Positions 43,200 through 51,617 of a stretch of DNA of 64,000 nt are shown one piece after another (position 1 is the first letter of the stretch; each line of letters begins with the position of its first letter). The position numbers and the translations under genes are program-made. The stretch is from Candidatus Manganitrophus morganii (GTDB taxonomy: Bacteria; Nitrospirota; Nitrospiria; SBBL01; Manganitrophaceae): the NCBI GenBank assembly GCA_021651055.1, contig JAJHOH010000001.1, positions 62,001-126,000 of the forward strand. The letters run 5' to 3'. Below the pieces are notes generated by a model. The model did no database searches. It was not told the origin of the DNA and saw nothing but the letters and a program-made list of their open reading frames with translations.

Positions 43200-43973
43200 A
43201 TGAATTCCAAGAGTACTGTTTTAATTGTCGATGATGAAACCGGCCCGCGTGAGTCGCTGAAGTTGCTTCTCAAAGCGCACTACAGAGTGGAGGAAGCAGA
43301 CGGCGGCCTTCGGGCGATGCAAATTATTCGAAAGCGGAAGGTCGATCTGGTCACCCTGGACCTGAGGATGCCGGGGATGGACGGGGTCGCCGTATTGAAG
43401 TCGATCAAAGAATATAACCCTCATATCGAGGTCATGATTATCACGGGGTATGGCGCTGGAATTCACGGGAGCGCCGCAGACATGGTCCGACTCGGCGCCA
43501 GAAGTTATTACACCAAACCGTTCAATGTTCCACAATTGATGGTCGAAATCGCTCAAGCCATCGACAGCAAGAAAAAGCTCGATCGCTCCAGAATCCCATC
43601 GATCGAAAGCGCTTTGTACAATCGAAAGAGCCGCTTCCGAATCCCAATGATTTCAATTTCGAGCCTCACCCGGCTCGGGATACATCCGACGAGCGACATT
43701 TTGGTCCAGGACCTCTGCTCCCACGGGATCGGAATCCTTTGTCCGGAAAAATTCCAAAAAGGGGAATTCGTTCGTGTCGAGGTCATTTTTGGAACCGATC
43801 AAGGAAAGACAACAACCGAATCAATCGTGGGAGAGGTGGCTTGGACAAATCCTTTACAGAATGGAACCACCTATGCGATCCACATCCGCTTTGATCGGAT
43901 CGGGAGGGAAAATCCGAGACTGCTTGAGTACATCAAGCATCATGAAGAGATGAACGTACCCCCCCTTTCTTAG
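43200..43973 (+). CDS. Response regulator with PilZ domain (REC-PilZ)
   Basis: 257 residues. Receiver 1-125: VLIVDDETGPRESLKLLLKA, LVTLDLRMPGMDGV (Asp near 56), MIITGYGAG and YTKPF Lys. After a linker, a PilZ domain: RKSRFRIPM (R-x-x-x-R type) and DLCSHGIGIL matching D/N-x-S-x-x-G, then IVGEVAWTNPLQNGTTYAIHIRF. It may combine phosphorylation with c-di-GMP binding to control motility or EPS. AAAGGAG precedes the ATG. A degraded diguanylate cyclase fragment lies at 49306. Confidence 0.85.
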   Translation: MNSKSTVLIVDDETGPRESLKLLLKAHYRVEEADGGLRAMQIIRKRKVDLVTLDLRMPGMDGVAVLKSIKEYNPHIEVMIITGYGAGIHGSAADMVRLGARSYYTKPFNVPQLMVEIAQAIDSKKKLDRSRIPSIESALYNRKSRFRIPMISISSLTRLGIHPTSDILVQDLCSHGIGILCPEKFQKGEFVRVEVIFGTDQGKTTTESIVGEVAWTNPLQNGTTYAIHIRFDRIGRENPRLLEYIKHHEEMNVPPLS

Positions 43974-43986
43974 AACCGGGCGACCG

Positions 43987-44787
43987 TTACTCTCCTTTCG
44001 AAGAACCCAAAAGCCGTTCGGCGGCGGTGAGCGCCACTCGGATGACATTCTCCTCGCCCGCCCGCAGCCGCTCCGGCGTGATCTTTTCTTCTTTCTTTCT
44101 TCTTCGATTGACCACGCCGGTGATCACCCCACCCTTCAGCCCGAGCGCGGCGCACATCGTCAGCAGCGTCGCCGACTCCATTTCGAAGTTGAGAACGTGC
44201 AGCCGCTTCATCTCCTCGGTCAACCCCCGAAGCCGCCGCAGCAGGTAACGGGAAAAACCGTCGGTCCGCTCCTCCCCGGCATAAAAGGTATCTGAAGAGG
44301 CGGTGATCCCGACATGGGCGCGAAACCCTTCCCGCTCATGATGCCGCGCCGCATCGATCAGGGCGATGAGAACCTCCGGGTGAGAGACCGCCGGATACTC
44401 GATCGGGGCATAATGGGTGGAGGCGCCGTCGAGACGGACCGACGCGGTGGTGATGACGAGATCGCCGATGTTCATGCCGGGCTGGATCGCGCCGGCGGTC
44501 CCGACGCGGAGAAAAATTCGAACGCCGAGCTTGGCCAGCTCTTCGACGGCGATAGAGGTCGACGGCCCGCCGATCCCGGTGGAGGTGACCAGAACCTTCT
44601 CCCCGGCCAGCGTTCCCAAGAAGCTTCGATACTCCCGCTTCCAGGCCAGCTCCACCGCTTTCTCCCCGCTCCGTTCTTCAATCTGGGCGGCGATTTTGGG
44701 GACGCGAAACGGATCTCCCGGAAGGAGGGCCAGCGTTGCCCCCTTCAACATGCTCCGGGAAAGATCGAGGTGATAGACGTTGGCCAT
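43987..44787 (-). CDS. Uridine/purine nucleoside phosphorylase family protein
   Basis: 266 residues of the PNP_UDP_1 family: LALLPGDPFRVPKIA (about 19-33, the phosphate-binding GDPxR), VTSTGIGGPSTSIAVEELA, RVGTAGAIQPGMNIGDLVI, and FEMESATLLTMCAALG with the nucleoside-binding E-M-E. All match Udp-type uridine phosphorylases. It cleaves nucleosides with phosphate in salvage. Adjacent to the SDR gene (abutting stop/start), forming a pair. Confidence 0.92.
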   Translation of the reverse strand: MANVYHLDLSRSMLKGATLALLPGDPFRVPKIAAQIEERSGEKAVELAWKREYRSFLGTLAGEKVLVTSTGIGGPSTSIAVEELAKLGVRIFLRVGTAGAIQPGMNIGDLVITTASVRLDGASTHYAPIEYPAVSHPEVLIALIDAARHHEREGFRAHVGITASSDTFYAGEERTDGFSRYLLRRLRGLTEEMKRLHVLNFEMESATLLTMCAALGLKGGVITGVVNRRRKKEEKITPERLRAGEENVIRVALTAAERLLGSSKGE

Positions 44788-45519
44788 TTAATCGATTGCG
44801 CCGCGGCGTCGGACGACGATCTCTTTGATGACGGTGACCGGCGCGAGATGGAGGAGATCAATGATGATTTTTCCGATGTCGGCCGGCGGGATCATCTCTT
44901 CCGGCGGCACCGAGGCGCCGGCCACCATCGGCGTCGCCACGAAACCGGGGCAGATCGCCGTCGCCCGGATTTGATGCGCGACCCCCTCTTCCAAGAGGCT
45001 CTCAGTAAATCCGATCACGCCGAATTTGGACGCGGAGTAGGCGGATGCCCCTCCCATCCCCTGCTTCCCGGCCAATGAGGAGATATTGACGATATAACCG
45101 GAGCGTTGCCGCTTCATCACCGGCAGGACCGCCTTCGTGCAGAGGAAGGTCCCCTTCAGATTGATCGCCTGGATCCGATCCCAATCTTCTTCACTGATCT
45201 CTTCGATGGCGCCCCATTGGCCGACGCCGGCGTTGTTCACCAGGAGATCGACCCGGCCCCATTTATTCATCGTCTCCCTGACCATCTCATCGACCTGAGC
45301 CGCCACCGAGACGTCGGCCGGGACGGCGATCAGACGGTCTTCCCCTTTCACTTCTTTCCTTAACTCCGTCAGGGCGCGGGAAAGTTTGTTTTTGTTCCGG
45401 GCGGAAATCGTCACCCGCATTCCTTCGGACAATGCCGCTTGGGCGACGGCGTAACCGATTCCGCTGCTTCCCCCGGTAATGATGGCGACTTGATCCTGTA
45501 GATGCGACATGGTCCCCAT
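44788..45519 (-). CDS. Short-chain dehydrogenase/reductase
   Basis: 243 residues, classical SDR: cofactor motif TGGSSGIGYAVAQ (T-G-x3-G-x-G), NNAGVGQWG, catalytic triad S in IVNISSLAGK, Y-x3-K in YSASKFG, and the CPGFVATPMVA exit loop. NAD(P)-dependent oxidoreductase with unknown substrate. An in-frame ATG at 45510 is as good as the one at 45519. It precedes the phosphorylase gene and may be co-transcribed. Confidence 0.9.
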   Translation of the reverse strand: MGTMSHLQDQVAIITGGSSGIGYAVAQAALSEGMRVTISARNKNKLSRALTELRKEVKGEDRLIAVPADVSVAAQVDEMVRETMNKWGRVDLLVNNAGVGQWGAIEEISEEDWDRIQAINLKGTFLCTKAVLPVMKRQRSGYIVNISSLAGKQGMGGASAYSASKFGVIGFTESLLEEGVAHQIRATAICPGFVATPMVAGASVPPEEMIPPADIGKIIIDLLHLAPVTVIKEIVVRRRGAID

Positions 45520-45792
45520 TCTGCCATTGAACCGGTCTCCGAGTCAAATTAATCTCCGGTTCGACCCCTCTCTGGAATGAAACGACGAGATGATTTAAAC
45601 ACATTCTGCAGGAAAGTATCCGTCTCCTTCATCGGGTTCACAGCGATACGCCGCAGGCCGCATCGATCCTGCTTGTTTCGCGGGAGGTTGGAAAAAGAAG
45701 GAATCGGCGTGAAACCGCTCTCTTGACCGTACTCCCTTCGAGGTATTGTCCTTTTTTTAGAATTATCTCATGATAGGAGCGATCTTTCCTTA

Positions 45793-45806
45793 TTCCTTAT
45801 AAGGAA
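45793..45806. promoter_or_regulatory. Perfect 14-bp palindrome upstream of the ACP-ligase-PlsC gene
   Basis: TTCCTTATAAGGAA, 60 bp before the ATG at 45867, in an AT-rich promoter-like stretch. Could be an operator. The rest of the 350-bp gap between the SDR and this gene shows nothing else. Confidence 0.35.
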
Positions 45807-45866
45807 GCCCTATATAGCTTTAGTTTATCCGACCATTGAAGCTTGTTCCGCAATGGAGTTATTCAC

Positions 45867-48695
45867 ATGGCCACTGAGCGCCTTCCCGATCCGAGTGAGA
45901 CCGTCAGACAAAAAGTCCTTTCAATCCTCCGCGAGTTTGTCGCCGAGCTTGGGATGGAACACACCGCTCACGCTGTTTCTTTAGACGCCTCCCTCGATCG
46001 GGATCTCGGTCTGGGAAGCTTGGAGCGGGTCGAGCTCATTCTTCGGATCGAAAAAGCGTTCTCGGTCCGAATTCCGGAGCATCTGGTTGCGGATGCGAGA
46101 AGCCCGCGCGATCTGGCCGGCGCCGTTCTCCGTTCCGAGGCCCCCGGCCGCCCCCTCTCCTTGGAAAGAATCCAAACGATCGGCGCCGCCACGCCCCCCC
46201 CCGCCTCCGCCTCCTCGCTTCCGGAAGTCCTTCTGAGCCGGGCGGAGAGAGAGGCCGATCGCCCCCATATCTACCTTCCGCAGGAAGACGGGACCGAGCA
46301 GAAGATCACCTACGGCCAGCTCGTCGACGCCGCCGGCGCCGTGGCGCAGGGACTTTTGGAGCAAGGGCTCCGCCGCCATGAGACGGTGGCGCTGATGCTC
46401 CCGACCGGCTCCGACTTCTTCTTCACCTTCTTCGGCGTCCTCTTCGCCGGAGGGATCCCCGTTCCGCTTTATCCTCCCGTTCGGATGGATCAGATCGAGG
46501 AGTATGCCCGCCGCCAGATCGCCATCCTGCAGAAAGCCGATGCCCGATTCCTGATCGCCTCCGGCCGGGTGGAGGGATTGGGGCGTCTTCTCCAGCCGAT
46601 GGTTCCGGATTTAACCAATGTGACGACGTTTGAAGCGTTGCGCCGCGCCTCTTCGGAGCGGCCGAAAGTCGATCTCCGGGCGGAAGATCCGGCGTTGATT
46701 CAATTCACCTCCGGAAGCACGGGCCTTCCCAAAGGGGTGCTGCTCGCCCATGAGAATGTCCTCGCCAACATCCGCGCCATCGGGCAGGCCGCCCAGATCG
46801 GACCGGGCGATGTCGGGGTCAGCTGGCTTCCGCTCTATCACGACATGGGTCTGATCGGCTCCTGGCTCGGCGCCCTCTACTTCGGCATCCCGATCACGAT
46901 CCTCTCGCCGCTGACCTTTCTGACCCGCCCGGAGCGATGGCTCTGGGCGATCCACTATCATCGGGGGACCCACTCCGCCGCGCCGAACTTTGCCTATGAA
47001 CTTTGCGTCCGCAAGATCGACGAGCGCGCGATCGAAGGACTCGATCTGAGCTCCTGGCGGGTCGCCTTCAACGGGGCCGAGCCGGTCAGCCCCGAGACAC
47101 TCGAGCGATTTACGAAGCGGTTTGCTCCGTACGGCTTTCGGAAGGAAACTTTTTTTCCGGTTTACGGGCTGGCCGAGTCGTCGGTCGCGCTGACCTTCCC
47201 CCCCGTCGGCCGGCCGCCGCGGATCGATCTGATCACCCGCGAAACCTTCGAGCGAGAACGAAAAGCGGTAGCGGCCCCGCCCACCGAGCCGTCTCCGCTT
47301 CGATTCGTCTCCTGCGGCGCTCCCCTTCCGGGCCATGCGGTTCGCATTGTCGATGCGTCGGGTCATGAGGTGGGAGAACGGACCGAAGGGGCGCTGCAAT
47401 TTCGCGGACCGTCGACAATGAGAGAATATTATCGTGATCCGGAAGCGACCGAGAAAACCTTCCAAGACGGCTGGTGCGACTCGGGTGATTTCGCCTATCT
47501 TGCGGAGGGAGAGCTCTTCGTGACCGGCCGCCGCAAAGACATGATCATCAAGGCGGGCCGCAATCTTTACCCCCAAGAGGTGGAAGAAACGGTCGGAGAG
47601 ATTCCCGGAATCCGCCGCGGACGGGTGGCCGCCTTCGGCATCACCGATCCGGAAATCGGAACGGAAAAGCTGGTCGTCGTTGCGGAGACAAGGGTGGAGA
47701 AAGAAGAAGCGCGGCGCCGGTTGATCGGCGAGGTCATGGAGAAGGTGGCCGCCGTCACCGATATCCGTCCCGATATTGTCTCGCTGGTTCCCCCGGACAC
47801 GATCCCGAAGACCTCCAGCGGCAAACTCCGCCGCGCCGCATTGCGGAGCGCCTACCTGAAAGGAGAGATGGGTCCGCCGCGCCGTCCCCCCGCGTTTCAG
47901 ATCGCCCGGATATGGTTCTCCGGTCTCGGCGCGCGTTTGAAGCAGACGTTCTCCTCGTTCGGCCGTCTGGTCTATACCGTTTATGTCGGATTAATCGCGC
48001 TTCTGACCATTCCCCCAGTCTGGGCGGCGATGCTCCTTCTCCCGGAGGGGAAGATGCCGGCGCGGCTTTCTCATGCCTGGGCGCGCCGATTCTTCTCCTG
48101 GATCGGTTGTCCCGTGACGGTAGAGGGAAGCGCGGATCTCTCGCAGGCCGGCCCGTCCGTTCTGGTCGCCAATCACTCGGGCTACCTCGATGCGGTCGTC
48201 TTGATGGCGGCGCTTCCCCCCGGTTTTCGCTTTGTCGCCAAGCGGGAATTGATGCAGGCGCCGGTGATCCGGACCTTTATTAAAAAGGCGGACCATTTGA
48301 CGGTCGATCGGCTCGACTTTACCGAAAGCGTCACGACCACCCGCCGAATCGAGGAGGCGCTCCGGCAGGACCACTCCGTTTTGATCTTTCCGGAAGGGAC
48401 CTTCTCGCGATTCCGGGGGATCCGTCCGTTCCGATTGGGGGCGTTCAAAGTCGCCGCGGAAACCGGACGGCCGATCTGCCCCGTCGCCATCCGGGGCGCC
48501 CGCGAAGTTCTTTGGCCCGGCCGTTGGATCCCCCGCCGCGGACCGATCCAGGTGACCATCGGCAAGCCGATCCACCCCGAGGGAAAGGACTGGCGGCAGA
48601 TCGTCCGACTGAGGGATCTTGCCAAGGCCGAGATCGTCCGCCACGCCGGGGAACCGTCGATCGACTTGGTCGCCGCAGGGATCGCTAAAGAGTAA
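45867..48695 (+). CDS. ACP - acyl-AMP ligase - PlsC acyltransferase fusion protein
   Basis: 942 residues in three modules. (1) Acyl carrier protein about 10-85, phosphopantetheine Ser in DLGLGSLERVEL. (2) Adenylate-forming fatty acyl-AMP ligase about 105-675: FTSGSTGLPKGVLLAHENV, YGLAESS, DSGDFAYL, GRRKDMIIKAGRNLYPQEVE and the lysine loop KTSSGKL. (3) Membrane segment (about 690-725) and 1-acyl-glycerol-phosphate acyltransferase 740-930 with NHSGYLD (H-x4-D) and FPEGTFS. It would activate a fatty acid, load it on its own ACP and pass it to a glycerophosphate-type acceptor. Start ATG at 45867 with GGAG; a TTG at 45843 is less likely. Similar to Aas-like multienzymes but with an ACP added. Confidence 0.92.
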   Translation: MATERLPDPSETVRQKVLSILREFVAELGMEHTAHAVSLDASLDRDLGLGSLERVELILRIEKAFSVRIPEHLVADARSPRDLAGAVLRSEAPGRPLSLERIQTIGAATPPPASASSLPEVLLSRAEREADRPHIYLPQEDGTEQKITYGQLVDAAGAVAQGLLEQGLRRHETVALMLPTGSDFFFTFFGVLFAGGIPVPLYPPVRMDQIEEYARRQIAILQKADARFLIASGRVEGLGRLLQPMVPDLTNVTTFEALRRASSERPKVDLRAEDPALIQFTSGSTGLPKGVLLAHENVLANIRAIGQAAQIGPGDVGVSWLPLYHDMGLIGSWLGALYFGIPITILSPLTFLTRPERWLWAIHYHRGTHSAAPNFAYELCVRKIDERAIEGLDLSSWRVAFNGAEPVSPETLERFTKRFAPYGFRKETFFPVYGLAESSVALTFPPVGRPPRIDLITRETFERERKAVAAPPTEPSPLRFVSCGAPLPGHAVRIVDASGHEVGERTEGALQFRGPSTMREYYRDPEATEKTFQDGWCDSGDFAYLAEGELFVTGRRKDMIIKAGRNLYPQEVEETVGEIPGIRRGRVAAFGITDPEIGTEKLVVVAETRVEKEEARRRLIGEVMEKVAAVTDIRPDIVSLVPPDTIPKTSSGKLRRAALRSAYLKGEMGPPRRPPAFQIARIWFSGLGARLKQTFSSFGRLVYTVYVGLIALLTIPPVWAAMLLLPEGKMPARLSHAWARRFFSWIGCPVTVEGSADLSQAGPSVLVANHSGYLDAVVLMAALPPGFRFVAKRELMQAPVIRTFIKKADHLTVDRLDFTESVTTTRRIEEALRQDHSVLIFPEGTFSRFRGIRPFRLGAFKVAAETGRPICPVAIRGAREVLWPGRWIPRRGPIQVTIGKPIHPEGKDWRQIVRLRDLAKAEIVRHAGEPSIDLVAAGIAKE

Positions 48696-48710
48696 TCGGT
48701 AAAATGATTT

Positions 48711-49052
48711 CTAAAGCGAGGCCGGCGCGTGTCTCTTGATCTCCCCCCTCCGGCAACGGGCAAATTCTTCCAACCGGCGGCGGACCGCGTCAAAGGCCTC
48801 TCGGACCGCCGCGTTGAGATCCTCAGACGACCGATGCACAACCAACTCCGCGCCGGGCGCGGTGAGGTCGATCCGAACATCATACGATTGCCCCTTCCGC
48901 TGATGCCGGTGCGGGGCATTTACAATAACGCGACATCTCACGATTGGATCATAATATCGACTGAGCTTAGAAGCTTTTTCTCGAATATCCTCCTTGGCTG
49001 CTTCTGAAAGTGAGAGATTCCGTACGACCATTTGCAGCGGAAGCATCATCAT
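48711..49052 (-). CDS. HPF/RaiA-like ribosome-associated protein
   Basis: 113 residues from ATG at 49052 (GAGGAGG five bases upstream). S30AE-type fold: MVVRNLSLSEAAKEDIREKA, CRVIVNAPHRHQRKGQSYDV, LNAAVREAFDAVRRRLEEFA. Highly like the N-terminal domain of the protein at 31541 but without a cold-shock domain; ends KRHAPASL. Probably binds the small ribosomal subunit under stress. Converges on the PlsC fusion gene. Confidence 0.88.
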   Translation of the reverse strand: MMMLPLQMVVRNLSLSEAAKEDIREKASKLSRYYDPIVRCRVIVNAPHRHQRKGQSYDVRIDLTAPGAELVVHRSSEDLNAAVREAFDAVRRRLEEFARCRRGEIKRHAPASL

Positions 49053-49305
49053 TATTCCCTCCTCAAGTAGCAATGCGCCCGGTATTGATCCGTGGACCCT
49101 TTCATCATCGTTGACCTTTTTATTTCATGTTGATTGAATCGGCGCCGGAGGGCAATCCCTCAAAATGGGTGTTGGTTGATGGGGATGGGTCCTGACGGAG
49201 GAGGAAAACCACGTTTAAATCCCGACCTCAGGTTTTACTTGAACTTTTCAGGAATGAGATGACCATTCGTCCGGAAGGCTTACATCGGCTATATTTCTTC
49301 AGCGG

Positions 49306-49413
49306 TTAATAAATTTGATAACCGCTCCGGGCCTGTTTTGTCCGATACATCGCCCGGTCGGCGCAGCGCATCAGGTCCCCCGCCTCCTGACCAAGTTCCG
49401 GGAAAAGCGCCAT
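49306..49413 (-). pseudogene. C-terminal fragment of a GGDEF (diguanylate cyclase) gene
   Basis: Frame ending at 49306 reads MALFPELGQEAGDLMRCADR then AMYRTKQARSGYQIY, matching the last 40 residues of GGDEF domains (ALYP..G.....LL..AD.AMY.AK..GRN.Y..Y). The catalytic GGDEF part is missing; the frame upstream has a stop at 49453. About 600 bp here (49074-49681) has no intact gene. Confidence 0.6.
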
Positions 49414-49681
49414 CCGACGCTGGCCCGAGAACGGAGAGGGAATGTTGCTCCATCACAGAAGAAGCGTTCGGGCCGCCGGCATTATCAGAACATTGTTTCA
49501 TGACTTTCTTTGCTTACGATACACTCTGATACTTTTTTTGACGAATCGTTATCATCGATCTCGAAGGCTCACGACGTTATTATTCGTGCCCTTAATAATT
49601 TCCAATAACTTACGATTGGCATTCGATTTGCGTTACGGCATCAACATACTTACTCGTTCGCGTCAACTCATCGTAAGGGGG

Positions 49682-49927
49682 ATGATTATGGCCGCAGTAT
49701 CGTTCGCGCCGACCCGGCGCCGTTCTCTTACCGCCGCAGCAGCCGCAAGTCCCTTTAGCCTGCTCCTGCTCTTCCTCATCGTGCTCATCGCAGCAATGGT
49801 GTCTCTGGCAACTCCCGCCCCCGCGCTCGCGCAGCAAACCGGCCGGTTCGGACTTCGAGCTTCTCAAGGTCATCGGCTTGCTCACGATCCGCCCGCTACA
49901 GTGGACGCGAGGAAGAACAGGAGGTGA
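49682..49927 (+). CDS. Hypothetical secreted small protein (doubtful C-terminus)
   Basis: 81 residues: MIMAAVSFAPTRRRSLTAAA, an RRxS-type basic region, hydrophobic LLLLFLIVLIAAMVSL (about 26-45) and an export-like APALAQQ cleavage site. The remaining 30 residues are low-quality; in the next frame the DNA reads AGSDFELLKVIGLLTI and leads into the sulfite-oxidase gene. A frameshifted remnant of a secreted protein is possible. AAGGGGG precedes the ATG. Confidence 0.35.
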   Translation: MIMAAVSFAPTRRRSLTAAAAASPFSLLLLFLIVLIAAMVSLATPAPALAQQTGRFGLRASQGHRLAHDPPATVDARKNRR

Positions 49928-49931
49928 AGAG

Positions 49932-50540
49932 ATGAGTGAAAATTTCTTCTCACGCGGTTTTCGCGGTCGCCGGAAGAGTGAGCTCAGCGAAAGACTCCCG
50001 CCGGGACAATATCTTGAGCGTGACTTTCCCGTCCTTTCGGCAGGGCCGACCCCGCAGACGCCTCTCGCGAACTGGGATTTCTCCATTGTCGGGGAGGTCG
50101 ATCAACCAAAACGCTGGACCTGGGATGAATTTCATACGCTCCCACGCGAGACGATCACCCTGGACATTCACTGTGTGACCAAGTGGTCGAAGCTCGACAC
50201 GCGCTGGGAAGGGGTCTCCCTGGAGACCCTGCTCGCGCAGGTCGCCACGGCGGCCAATTACGTGATCGCCTTCTGTGATGGGGGCTATACCACCAATCTG
50301 CCGCTGGAAGAAGTGACGGAAGGGAAGGCTTGGGTCGTCGATACCTATGAAGGCGAACCCCTCGCGCCTGAACACGGCGGCCCGGCCCGTTTGCTGGTTC
50401 CCCATCTCTACTTTTGGAAGAGCGCCAAGTGGGTGCGCGGCTTGCGTCTGATCGACGAAGATGAGCCCGGTTTCTGGGAGTCGCTCGGCTACAACAATCA
50501 CGGTGATCCATGGAAAGAAGAACGCTACTGGGGCGACTGA
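49932..50540 (+). CDS. Sulfite-oxidase-like molybdopterin protein (SUOX/YuiH-type)
   Basis: 202 residues, oxidoreductase molybdopterin-binding domain. Opening FFSRGFRGRRKSELSERLPPGQY, then WDFSIVGEVDQPKRWTWDEFHTLP, LDIHCVTKWSKLDTRWEGVSL with the molybdenum-ligand Cys (C79 region), and the PARLLVPHLYFWKSAKWVRGLRL loop. Lacks signal peptide and dimerisation domain, so a cytoplasmic short form, known in cluster with the ferredoxin reductase and DUF6510 genes. GAGGTGAAGAG precedes ATG. Its 3' end overlaps the next gene by 31 bp. Confidence 0.9.
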   Translation: MSENFFSRGFRGRRKSELSERLPPGQYLERDFPVLSAGPTPQTPLANWDFSIVGEVDQPKRWTWDEFHTLPRETITLDIHCVTKWSKLDTRWEGVSLETLLAQVATAANYVIAFCDGGYTTNLPLEEVTEGKAWVVDTYEGEPLAPEHGGPARLLVPHLYFWKSAKWVRGLRLIDEDEPGFWESLGYNNHGDPWKEERYWGD

Positions 50541-51280
50541 TCTGGCAACTCGGCGAGGTGGTCGCCACACAGCCGGAAACCGCCCGGACGAAGAGCATTA
50601 CATTGAATCTCCCCGGCTGGAGCGGGCATCGGGCCGGGCAGCACGTCGACGTGCGGCTCACGGCGGAAGACGGCTACCAGGCCCAGCGCAGCTATTCCAT
50701 CGCCTCTTCACCCGAGGAGGCGCCACGGGTGACGCTCACCGTCGAACGGCTCGATGACGGCGAGGTGTCCCCCTACCTCACCGAGGAACTGCGCGTCGGC
50801 GACAAACTGGAGCTGCGCGGCCCGATCGGGGGCTACTTCGTCTGGGAGGCAGAGATGGGCGGCCCTCTCCTGCTGGTGGCAGGAGGGTCGGGCATCGTCC
50901 CCCTGATGGCAATGTTGCGCCACCGGTCCGCTGCGGAGAGCACGGTTGCGACCCGGTTACTCTACTCGTCGCGCTCTCTTGAGGACGTGATCTACCGGGA
51001 CGAACTCGACCGGTTAATGAAGCGCAGCACGATGCTGGAGGTGGCGCAGACGCTGACGCGCGCGCACCCGCCCGGCTGGACCGGCTATTCCCGCCGGATC
51101 GATCTCCAGATGCTGCGTGAGGTGGCCTGGCCGGTGGCGCAGCGTCCGCTGACGTTTATCTGCGGCCCGACCCCCTTCGTCGAAACGGCCGCGGCCATTC
51201 TCGTGGAGCTTGGACATGAACCGGCCCGCATCAAGACGGAACGATTTGGACCGACAGGAGAAAAACATGATGGAGAATAA
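50510..51280 (+). CDS. FAD/NAD(P)-binding ferredoxin reductase-like protein
   Basis: 256 residues of the ferredoxin reductase fold. FAD domain with QRSYSIASSPEEAPRVTL (RxYS) near 65, GDKLELRGPIGGYFVW; NAD(P) domain with LLLVAGGSGIVPLMAMLRH (about 120-138), LLYSSRSLEDVIYRDEL and ICGPTPFVETAAAIL. No iron-sulfur domain. It likely transfers electrons with the sulfite-oxidase-like partner upstream (genes overlap by 31 bp). The start of the next gene overlaps by 14 bp. Confidence 0.9.
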   Translation: MERRTLLGRLIWQLGEVVATQPETARTKSITLNLPGWSGHRAGQHVDVRLTAEDGYQAQRSYSIASSPEEAPRVTLTVERLDDGEVSPYLTEELRVGDKLELRGPIGGYFVWEAEMGGPLLLVAGGSGIVPLMAMLRHRSAAESTVATRLLYSSRSLEDVIYRDELDRLMKRSTMLEVAQTLTRAHPPGWTGYSRRIDLQMLREVAWPVAQRPLTFICGPTPFVETAAAILVELGHEPARIKTERFGPTGEKHDGE

Positions 51281-51530
51281 GCTAGACGGCAACGCCGCCG
51301 CGGGCAACTTGGAAGAGATCTTCCCCTTTGAAATGACCCTCGCCCAGGCCACCTGCGCGGGCTGTGGCGCCAACGATGTGATCGGTGCGGCCGCCTCCTA
51401 CATGCACGGGATGGGGACGATCATCCGCTGTAACAGATGTGACGCGGCGCTCATCCGCGTCGCGCATATCAGGGGTCGCTACTTGCTCGATATGCGAGGC
51501 GTATGTGTCCTTCAAATAAAAGAAGGGTAA
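51267..51530 (+). CDS. DUF6510-like small zinc-ribbon protein
   Basis: 87 residues from ATG at 51267 (AGGAG upstream). Zinc-ribbon type cysteines CAGCG (about 30-34) and CNRCD (about 54-58) in TLAQATCAGCGANDVIGAAA and GTIIRCNRCDAALIRVA. It is the constant third member of the sulfite-oxidase-like/ferredoxin-reductase cluster. Function unknown. Confidence 0.8.
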   Translation: MMENKLDGNAAAGNLEEIFPFEMTLAQATCAGCGANDVIGAAASYMHGMGTIIRCNRCDAALIRVAHIRGRYLLDMRGVCVLQIKEG

Positions 51531-51617
51531 GGCCGAACCTTTTGCGCAATGCGCTACCGACTCAAAGTCTGGGCACGCACACACTAAAAATCCAAACCGA
51601 CTCAAAAGGAGGAGACC

